Shown: positions 23,342 to 29,059 of the stretch, piece after piece | How positions within the stretch are numbered: the stretch's first letter is position 1 | How the letters are laid out: each line of letters opens with the position of its first letter | Made by a program: the position numbers and the translations under genes | The notes under the pieces: generated by a model | The model's input: the letters and a program-made list of their open reading frames with translations, nothing else | What the model was told of the DNA's origin: nothing | Databases searched by the model: none | IMG/VR virus record: IMGVR_UViG_3300022926_000043 | Location: 1-39,679 of that record | DNA: 39,679 bases | From: a virus | Reading direction: 5' to 3' (one strand)

Positions 23342-24301
23342 ATGGCACACGAACTTGAAATCGTAAATGGACAGGCCCAGATGGCCTATGTTGGTGAACT
23401 TCCTTGGCATGGACTTGGTACAAAGGTTGAAGCAGACCTCACACCAGACCAATTCCAGAAAGTTGCTGGACTTGATTGGACAGTCACAAAAGAAAAACTG
23501 ATGACTCCATCTGGTACTGTAGTAAAGAACAAAGAGGCACTTGTTCGTTCCTCTGATGGTTCTATTTTAGATGTTGTTGGTACAGGTTGGAACCCTGTTC
23601 AAAACTCAGAAGCGTTTGAATTCTTCCATGAGTATGTGATGGCTGGTGACATGGAAATGCACACTGCTGGTTCACTGAAAGATGGACAGATTGTTTGGGC
23701 TCTTGCAAAAACCAAAGAATCTTTTGAACTCTTCAAGGGTGATGTAACAGAGAACTACTTCTTGTTCTCAAACCCACACCAGTTTGGTAAAGCGATTAAC
23801 ATTCGTATGACACCAATTCGTGTGGTTTGTAACAACACTCTTACCCTTTCACTTTCACAAAATGCAGACCAAATGGTTACAGTAAATCACCGTAAAGCAT
23901 TTGATGCAGATGAAGTGAAACAACAGATGGGTATTGCTCGTGAGAAAATGGAACAATACAAATCTATGGCAGAATTCCTTGGTGGAAAGCGTTATACTTC
24001 TGATAACGTAATCCAGTACTTCAATGAAGTATTTGGTGCGCCTGCAAAAGAGAAAGTAGACAATGTAGTTCCTTTCACTTCTCGTAACGCAAAGATTGCC
24101 TTTGAGAACTTGGATACCCAGCCTGGTGCTAACTTTGCACAAGGTTCTTGGTGGACTGCCTTTAACTCTGTCACTCACATGACAGACCACCTTCAAGGAC
24201 GTTCTAACGATGGACGTTTGGTTTCATCTTGGTATGGACGTAACCGTAAGGTGAAGTTGAATGCCCTCGACAAAGCGATTGAATACGCTGAGGCTGCATA
24301 A
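23342..24301 (+). CDS. DUF932 / phage-plasmid-like protein (TIGR03299 type)
   Basis: 319 residues. The N-terminus (GQAQMAYVGELPWHGLGTKV) and the later segments VVGTGWNPVQNSEAFEFF, TRMTPIRVVCNNTL-like and QGSWWTAFNSVTHMTDH belong to the family of DUF932 proteins spread among phages and plasmids. The function is not established; a replication or recombination link has been suggested from gene neighbourhoods. It has its own strong early promoter and an AGGAGAG ribosome binding site, suggesting high early expression. Complete. Confidence 0.85.
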   Translation: MAHELEIVNGQAQMAYVGELPWHGLGTKVEADLTPDQFQKVAGLDWTVTKEKLMTPSGTVVKNKEALVRSSDGSILDVVGTGWNPVQNSEAFEFFHEYVMAGDMEMHTAGSLKDGQIVWALAKTKESFELFKGDVTENYFLFSNPHQFGKAINIRMTPIRVVCNNTLTLSLSQNADQMVTVNHRKAFDADEVKQQMGIAREKMEQYKSMAEFLGGKRYTSDNVIQYFNEVFGAPAKEKVDNVVPFTSRNAKIAFENLDTQPGANFAQGSWWTAFNSVTHMTDHLQGRSNDGRLVSSWYGRNRKVKLNALDKAIEYAEAA

Positions 24302-24319
24302 AAAAGTTTGAAAGTGGGG

Positions 24320-24350
24320 TTGAAAAATTCCACTTTCATGCATATATAAT
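24320..24350 (+). promoter_or_regulatory. Probable early promoter before hsp20, -35 inside a hairpin loop
   Basis: TTGAAA at 24320-24325 with TATATA at 24343-24348 (17 bp) or TATAAT at 24345-24350 (19 bp). The -35 box lies in the loop of an 8-bp perfect stem, GAAAGTGG (24310-24317) with CCACTTTC (24330-24337). No T tract follows, so the stem is not a classical terminator. Initiation is expected near 24357. Confidence 0.5.
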
Positions 24351-24356
24351 ATAGGG

Positions 24357-24509
24357 TGCAATTCGTAAGTCGCCCTGATGACACAAAATATACCTACTCT
24401 GTGTCGCAAACTAGGGTTTGTCGGTATCCCCCCAAAAACCGTCATTATAAATAATGGTGATACGCCGAATGGGTATCACACTGTATCTTGCTTAATAAAG
24501 GAGAAACAA
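24357..24509 (+). promoter_or_regulatory. Structured hsp20 leader with ROSE-like SD-occluding hairpin
   Basis: Four successive stem-loops precede the last element: GACACA/TGTGTC (24380-24405), CAAAC/GTTTG (24407-24420), CGGT/ACCG (24422-24441) and GTGATAC/GTATCAC (24457-24479). The final stretch pairs TCTTGCT (24486-24492) with AGGAGA (24499-24504) around a TAATAA loop, leaving one bulged G. This burying of AGGAG by a U-U-G-C-U sequence matches ROSE-type RNA thermometers known upstream of bacterial hsp20 genes. The thermometer role is inference. Confidence 0.45.
24446..24453 (+). promoter_or_regulatory. Late promoter TATAAATA inside the hsp20 leader
   Basis: Perfect late consensus predicting initiation near 24459. 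That would shorten the leader, trimming the upstream stem-loops while keeping the hairpin over the ribosome binding site. hsp20 could therefore be expressed both early and late. Confidence 0.6.
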
Positions 24510-24944
24510 ATGGTAAATACAGCTCTTACAGACCCTTTTGATAGGGTTAAAACCTACTCTGTCGGTTTCGACAGAATGTTTGACAGACTATTTGACGATA
24601 GTTTTGTTACAACAACAAACTACCCACCTTACAATATCGTAAAACTTTCTGATTCTGACTACGCAATTCAGATTGCAGTAGCTGGTTTTGGTAAGGATGA
24701 TATTGAGATTGAAACCAAGGAAAATGTCCTTTCAATCAAAACCAAAGAAAAAGATGAGAGTGAAGTTGTGGACGATGCAACATACCTACACAAAGGTATT
24801 TCAAATCGTGCCTTCAAAAGAACTTTCACCATCTCTGATGATGTGGTAGTAAAAGGTGCAACCTTTGAAAATGGGTTGTTAAACATTGAACTTGAAAGAA
24901 TCATTCCAGAGGAAAAGAAACCTCGCCTGATTAAAATCAAGTAA
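24510..24944 (+). CDS. hsp20: Small heat-shock protein, Hsp20/IbpA family
   Basis: 144 residues (E. coli IbpA: 137). The alpha-crystallin domain runs from about NYPPYNIVKL (37) to the FENGLLNIEL signature (119-128), with the family AVAGF segment at 56-60 and a C-terminal I-x-I motif (IKI, 141-143) used for oligomer assembly. It is a chaperone that holds unfolding proteins, and in phages it may support capsid assembly. The start has the strong AAAGGAGAAACA leader; an in-frame ATG at 24378 lies upstream in the structured leader and is rejected. Confidence 0.93.
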   Translation: MVNTALTDPFDRVKTYSVGFDRMFDRLFDDSFVTTTNYPPYNIVKLSDSDYAIQIAVAGFGKDDIEIETKENVLSIKTKEKDESEVVDDATYLHKGISNRAFKRTFTISDDVVVKGATFENGLLNIELERIIPEEKKPRLIKIK

Positions 24945-24952
24945 AATGTGTG

Positions 24953-24981
24953 AGAGCGCCTCTTGACAGGGGCGCTCTTTT
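24953..24981 (+). terminator. Rho-independent terminator after hsp20
   Basis: AGAGCGCC (24953-24960) pairs perfectly with GGCGCTCT (24971-24978), loop TCTTGACAGG, followed by T residues. It sits 9 bases after the hsp20 stop. The -35 box of the next promoter lies within its loop. Confidence 0.8.
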
Positions 24982-24991
24982 ATGTTATATT
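24963..24991 (+). promoter_or_regulatory. Early promoter (TTGACA, 17 bp, TATATT) nested in the terminator
   Basis: Perfect -35 hexamer, 17-base spacer and a one-mismatch -10 hexamer. It drives the DUF3310 gene and the downstream replication genes. The terminator stem occupies the promoter's upstream flank, -35 loop and spacer. Confidence 0.82.
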
Positions 24992-25020
24992 ATGTGTAAT
25001 TGAACTTAGGATGAAAAACT

Positions 25021-25323
25021 GTGAAAATATATAAAGACTACATAGACTACAAGTATTCAGAAGATTTGATTCTTGCAGAGTTGCAAGATTATATTGATGA
25101 AACATATAGTCAACACTACTCCCACAACAAATTTCAAGCAACAGAATTCATCATGGACTCGGGCCATGGAGAAGGTTTCTGTATTGGTAATATTTTAAAA
25201 TATTCACAACGATACGGAAAAAAAGATGGCAAGAACAGAAAAGACTTGCTAAAGGTGATCCATTATGGTATAATGGCACTTCACAATCACGACACTTATG
25301 GAGAAAATATTGATGAAGCTTAG
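25021..25323 (+). CDS. DUF3310 protein (annotated elsewhere as nucleotide-kinase-like)
   Basis: 100 residues from a GTG start; AGGA lies 9 bases upstream, and an ATG at 25011 is out of frame and soon stops. The conserved pattern YSQHY, then F-I-x-D-S-G-H-G-x-G-F-C-x-G-N-I-x-K-Y, RYGKKDG and DLLKVIHY is that of DUF3310 proteins, which many phages encode. The biochemical role is not established from the sequence; nucleotide-kinase annotations are historical. It overlaps the gp45 start by 11 bases, and an internal promoter for gp45 lies in its 3' part. Confidence 0.8.
   Translation: MKIYKDYIDYKYSEDLILAELQDYIDETYSQHYSHNKFQATEFIMDSGHGEGFCIGNILKYSQRYGKKDGKNRKDLLKVIHYGIMALHNHDTYGENIDEA
25246..25274 (+). 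promoter_or_regulatory. Internal promoter before gp45 (TTGCTA, 17 bp, extended TATAAT)
   Basis: A perfect -10 hexamer is preceded by TGG, giving an extended -10 element, and a fair -35 (TTGCTA) lies 17 bases upstream. It would add clamp-gene transcription from inside the DUF3310 gene, 38 bases before the gp45 start. Confidence 0.5.
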
Positions 25324-25972
25324 TAATGATACTCGTGAAGTTCTAAAGAACTTTTCAACCATTAACCAGAATCTTCTGGTAAAGAATGGTAACACAATTG
25401 GAACAATGTCTGCAATGAAGAACATTGTATCCAAAGCAACTATCCCTGACACATTTAACAATGAATTTGCAATTTATGACTTACATGAATTCTTGTCTGC
25501 ATTGTCCTTGTTTAAAGACCCAATACTATCCTTTGATGAGAAGAGTGTTAGTCTAAATGAAGAGGGTGGTGGAAGTAATCTCACATATATGTTTAGTGAT
25601 CCATCTATTGTGACTGCACCAAAAACAGAAATCACAATGCCTTCTATTGATGTGGAGTTTGTCTTTACTCAAAGCACATTCGATAAAATCCTAAAGGCAT
25701 CTGCTGTCCTTGGTGTTCCAGATGTTGTCTTGACTGGCAAAGCTGGTGGTAAGATTGAATTGACTGTAACTGATCGTAAGAATGATACATCAAACGATTA
25801 TAGTGTTGCAGTTGGGGAAAATTCACCAAATGACTTCACCTACTATTTCAAAGTAGAAAACCTCAAACTTCTTTCTGGTGATTACAAGGTAGAAGTATCT
25901 CAAAAAGGTATCTCACATTTTGTAAATGTGAACAAACCAGTTGAATACTTTATTGCTCTAGAAGCATCCTAA
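25313..25972 (+). CDS. 45: DNA polymerase sliding clamp gp45
   Basis: 219 residues (T4: 228). The start is the ATG with GGAG nine bases upstream (25300-25303); an in-frame start at 25298 overlaps that site. MKLSNDTREVLKNFSTINQNLLVK matches the T4 clamp start, and the DLHEFLSALSLF segment is the typical inner-strand region. The trimeric ring tethers gp43 to DNA and, together with gp55, activates late promoters. It precedes clamp loader genes 44 and 62, as in T4. Confidence 0.95.
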   Translation: MKLSNDTREVLKNFSTINQNLLVKNGNTIGTMSAMKNIVSKATIPDTFNNEFAIYDLHEFLSALSLFKDPILSFDEKSVSLNEEGGGSNLTYMFSDPSIVTAPKTEITMPSIDVEFVFTQSTFDKILKASAVLGVPDVVLTGKAGGKIELTVTDRKNDTSNDYSVAVGENSPNDFTYYFKVENLKLLSGDYKVEVSQKGISHFVNVNKPVEYFIALEAS

Positions 25973-25990
25973 ACCAGAAGGAAATATATT

Positions 25991-26929
25991 ATGAATGATG
26001 TGATGTTGTGGGTGGAGAAATACCGCCCATCGAAAATTGGTGAGTGTATTCTCACTGAAGACCTAAAGAAAACCTTCCAGCAGTTTGTGGATGATAAACA
26101 TATTCCAAATCTACTACTGTCTGGCGGGCCTGGTGTTGGTAAAACAACTGTTGCAAAAGCAATGTTGAATGAAATCGGTGCCACCTTTATGATGATAAAC
26201 GGTTCTGAAGAATCGGGTATTGATGTTCTCAGAAACAAGATTAAGAACTTTGCGTCTACTGTTTCTATGGATGGTAATCGTAAGTTTGTAATCTTGGATG
26301 AGGCAGATTATCTAAATCCTCAGTCCACACAGCCTGCGTTGCGTGGGTTTATTGAAGAGTTCCACAAGAACTGTGGGTTCATCCTTACATGTAACTTCAA
26401 GAACCGTATCATAGAACCTTTGCATAGTCGATGTTCTGTTGTGGAGTTTCGTATTCCAACTTCAGAAAAACCAACACTTGCTGGACAGTTCTTCAAACGT
26501 GTACAGGATATTCTCGCACAAGAAAATGTTCAGTATGAACCAAAGGCTGTCGCTGGTGTTGTGGAAAAACACTTCCCAGACTGGCGTAGGGTTCTGAATG
26601 AATTGCAAAGATATTCTGCATCTGGTATGATTGATGCTGGTATCCTAGTCAATATTTCAGAAACGAATATGAAAGACTTGTCAACTTTTCTCAAAGAGAA
26701 AGACTTCAAGTCTATTCGTAAATGGGTTGCAAACAATCTGGACAATGATCCAGCTCGTATGTATCGTAAAATATATGATACACTCTATGAAGAAGTCCAA
26801 CCAGCCACTGTTCCTCATCTTGTTCTCGCAACAGCAGATTATTCTTATAAGTCTGCATTTGTCGCTGACCAAGAAATCAATATGCTTGCATATATGATTG
26901 AGGTTATGACACAGGTAAATTGGAAATGA
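25991..26929 (+). CDS. 44: Clamp loader large subunit gp44
   Basis: 312 residues (T4: 319). This AAA+ ATPase has Walker A GGPGVGKT (45-52), Walker B with DEAD (103-106), sensor LTCN near 132-135 and the arginine-finger SRC (146-148). It assembles with gp62 to open and load gp45. AAGGAA ribosome binding site; its stop overlaps the gp62 start (ATGA), suiting stoichiometric synthesis. All motifs are intact. Confidence 0.96.
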   Translation: MNDVMLWVEKYRPSKIGECILTEDLKKTFQQFVDDKHIPNLLLSGGPGVGKTTVAKAMLNEIGATFMMINGSEESGIDVLRNKIKNFASTVSMDGNRKFVILDEADYLNPQSTQPALRGFIEEFHKNCGFILTCNFKNRIIEPLHSRCSVVEFRIPTSEKPTLAGQFFKRVQDILAQENVQYEPKAVAGVVEKHFPDWRRVLNELQRYSASGMIDAGILVNISETNMKDLSTFLKEKDFKSIRKWVANNLDNDPARMYRKIYDTLYEEVQPATVPHLVLATADYSYKSAFVADQEINMLAYMIEVMTQVNWK

Positions 26930-27315
26930 CTTATGAACTAAAAGACTATCTTAAATCTCTTAACGAAACAAAGGAACATCTGTTAGAATCAGATGACCCT
27001 ATGTGGGAGAAGAAGTATTCCCCCTATATCATTAACAAGTGCCTGGCACCTTTCAATGACACTATAATGTTAGTTAATGAGATGAATCAACGACACCACC
27101 TAGATTCAAAACTACAATATGACTTTTTACTAAATACTATTAGACCCAAGAAACGATATGCACCTTGGGTGAAAGCCGATAAGTTGAAAAACTTGGAGTA
27201 TATAAAAGAATATTATGGTTATAGTAATGAGAAAGCGAAACAAGCACTATCAATACTAAATGATGACCAGATAACCACTATTAAAAATAGTTTGAATAAA
27301 GGTGGAAGAAAATGA
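26926..27315 (+). CDS. 62: Clamp loader small subunit gp62
   Basis: 129 residues, shorter than T4 gp62 (187) but typical of marine relatives. It is recognised mainly by its position between gp44 and regA and by helical content with YEL-KDYLKSLNETKE and YGYSNEKAKQALSIL. It acts as the non-ATPase clamp-loader arm. The ATG in the ATGA overlap is preferred to a TTG two codons earlier. The stop overlaps the regA start by four bases. Confidence 0.82.
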   Translation: MTYELKDYLKSLNETKEHLLESDDPMWEKKYSPYIINKCLAPFNDTIMLVNEMNQRHHLDSKLQYDFLLNTIRPKKRYAPWVKADKLKNLEYIKEYYGYSNEKAKQALSILNDDQITTIKNSLNKGGRK

Positions 27316-27716
27316 ATGAAATTGAATGGCATCCTGAGAAGATGCTAGAAGTTAAACTTAATGAACCAGATGACTTTTTGAAGGTTCGTGAGACCTTGTC
27401 TCGTATTGGAGTTGCATCTCGTAAAGAGAGAAAACTCTATCAGTCTTGTCATATCCTACATAAACAAGGCAAGTACTACATTGTCCATTTCAAGGAACTC
27501 TTTGCACTTGATGGTAAAGACACTAATCTAAATGAGAACGATATCTCTCGCAGAAATTCAATCGCTGGACTTTTGGGTGATTGGGGTCTGGTAGAAATCG
27601 TTGGAGATTCAGAACCGAAAGCTCCACTATCACAAATTAAAGTTATTGCCTTTAAAGAAAAAGATGAATGGATTTTGGAAACAAAATACAATATTGGTAA
27701 GAAGAGAGAATCGTAA
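27312..27716 (+). CDS. regA: Translational repressor RegA
   Basis: 134 residues (T4: 122). Strong similarity to T4 RegA is visible: PDDFLKVRETLSRIGVAS against PEDFLKVKETLTRMGIAN, LYQSCHILHKQGKYYIVHFKE against LYQSCHILQKKGLYYIVHFKE, and LLGDWGLVEIV against LLEDWGLIEIV. RegA binds near the start codons of many early mRNAs and blocks ribosome loading. An N-terminal extension of about 10 residues relative to T4 is present. Start ATG overlaps gp62. Confidence 0.96.
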   Translation: MNEIEWHPEKMLEVKLNEPDDFLKVRETLSRIGVASRKERKLYQSCHILHKQGKYYIVHFKELFALDGKDTNLNENDISRRNSIAGLLGDWGLVEIVGDSEPKAPLSQIKVIAFKEKDEWILETKYNIGKKRES

Positions 27717-28790
27717 TTGACACAATCTTTTTCAAATTTCATTGTAGAAGAACCAAAAGAACAGAAGTATAAACTTCTTATCCTTTCGCATGACGATCCA
27801 CTAGACCCTAACGAAACAGGGCCTATGATTCGTAAGATTGCATCTAAAATGGGTATTGAAGTGTATCTTGCTGAGTTGTCTGGTTCTTATATGGAATCTG
27901 ATGGAGACAGTAAACTAGTATATTCTTTTGCAGTTAATGATGAAGGTAAGGCAGAACTTCCTACAATGAAGTCAGATGCAGAATACGAAAAACCTTTTAA
28001 GATTAATCCAAAAGACACTCTAGTTATGGCTAGAGGACTTGGTTCTACAACAAAACTTGGAAACCGTTCATGGTGGGTAACTATTAATAATCTTGAACAT
28101 GAAGGTTATACAGTAATCAATTCTACAAGATGCCACGATATCTGTGGAGACAAATGGTTTAACCAAGTTGTGTTTCAAAGAGAAAACTTTAATACCCCCA
28201 AAACAGTTCTAGTAAGACATGCAGAAGGTGCCGAGGCGGCCGCAGAAAAACTAGGAAACAAGTTTCCTATGATTCTAAAAACTTCTACAGGTTCTAGAGG
28301 TGTTGGTGTAATGTGGATTGAGAGTTTAAAATCTCTTCACAGTATTGTACAACTTCTATATAGAGAAGATGAATATGTAGATATCATTCTACAAGAATAT
28401 GTTAAGACAGATTACGATGTTAGAGTTATTGTTGTCGCTGGACAAATATTGGGTGCAATGAAACGCCCTGTTATCGGTGGTGACTTTAGAAGTAATGTTT
28501 CTCAAGGTTCTGAACCAGAGATACATGAGTTGACTGAATTAGAAAAAGAAGAATCAATTCGGGCAGCTAAAGCAGTGGACGGAATGATGGTCGGAGTTGA
28601 CTTTATTCCCGCCAAGAACAGAGATAAAGATAAACCATATCTTATTGAGGTAAATTCTACGCCTGGACTTATGGGTATCGAGGCAGTGTTTAATAGTGCT
28701 GCATCAAAACCATTAATTAAAGATCAGAAAAGAAGTATCACAAAAGAGATATTGTCTATGTTTATGAATAGAAAAAATTGGAGTATATAA
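27717..28790 (+). CDS. RimK-like ATP-grasp ligase
   Basis: 357 residues from a TTG directly after the regA stop; no closer ATG exists and the next Met is residue 37. The C-terminal ATP-grasp domain shows K188 (MILKTSTGSRG), the loop GSRGVGV (192-198), IILQEYVKTDYDVRVIVV, and the metal-binding IEVNSTPGL (E311, N313). This is the pattern of RimK/LysX-type glutamate or amino-acid ligases; RimK modifies ribosomal protein S6. The N-terminus SFSNFIVE resembles a capsid-targeting sequence (see findings). The true substrate is unknown; host translation modification is a plausible but untested idea. Confidence 0.8.
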   Translation: MTQSFSNFIVEEPKEQKYKLLILSHDDPLDPNETGPMIRKIASKMGIEVYLAELSGSYMESDGDSKLVYSFAVNDEGKAELPTMKSDAEYEKPFKINPKDTLVMARGLGSTTKLGNRSWWVTINNLEHEGYTVINSTRCHDICGDKWFNQVVFQRENFNTPKTVLVRHAEGAEAAAEKLGNKFPMILKTSTGSRGVGVMWIESLKSLHSIVQLLYREDEYVDIILQEYVKTDYDVRVIVVAGQILGAMKRPVIGGDFRSNVSQGSEPEIHELTELEKEESIRAAKAVDGMMVGVDFIPAKNRDKDKPYLIEVNSTPGLMGIEAVFNSAASKPLIKDQKRSITKEILSMFMNRKNWSI

Positions 28791-29008
28791 TGCTACTTGA
28801 TGCAATAAGAAAACTAAATGAAGGCAAGATTGCAATGCACAAAGCGAACATTGCAGTCTATCTAAAGAACCCTGCCGGTATTGGTGAACATTCTGATATC
28901 GCAGAGGCTGTAGAAGCAGAACTAATTAAGATTGCCGATGCACAAGATGTGGTTGACATGATTAATAAACATTTCAGTTCAGAGGAACAATTGCCTCTTT
29001 TCTCTTGA
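28790..29008 (+). CDS. Small conserved hypothetical protein (72 aa)
   Basis: Starts in a TAATG overlap with the RimK-like gene; a start four codons earlier lies inside that gene. The sequence is alpha-helical, with MHKANIAVYLKNPAGIGEH then DIAEAVEAELIKIADA and an SSEEQLPLF end. I recall similar small proteins with a NP-x-GIGEH core in marine T4-like phages but no function. It ends inside the -35 box of the gp43 promoter. No motif suggests an activity. Confidence 0.6.
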   Translation: MLLDAIRKLNEGKIAMHKANIAVYLKNPAGIGEHSDIAEAVEAELIKIADAQDVVDMINKHFSSEEQLPLFS

Positions 29009-29033
29009 CACATCCCCTATTTTGTTATATAAT
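29005..29033 (+). promoter_or_regulatory. Consensus early promoter for gp43 (TTGACA, 17 bp, TATAAT)
   Basis: Both hexamers are perfect and the spacer is exactly 17 bases, the strongest sigma-70-type promoter in the window. Initiation is expected near 29040, leaving about 20 bases before the TTG start. The -35 overlaps the stop codon of the preceding gene. Confidence 0.92.
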
Positions 29034-29059
29034 GAGTACAGTTGATAAGGGAAAATGTC

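Noticed and set aside
24378-24509. N-terminal extension of Hsp20 from an upstream in-frame ATG
   Set aside because: The extension lies in the structured leader, has no Hsp20 similarity and no ribosome binding site; the strong AAAGGAG directly precedes the ATG at 24510.
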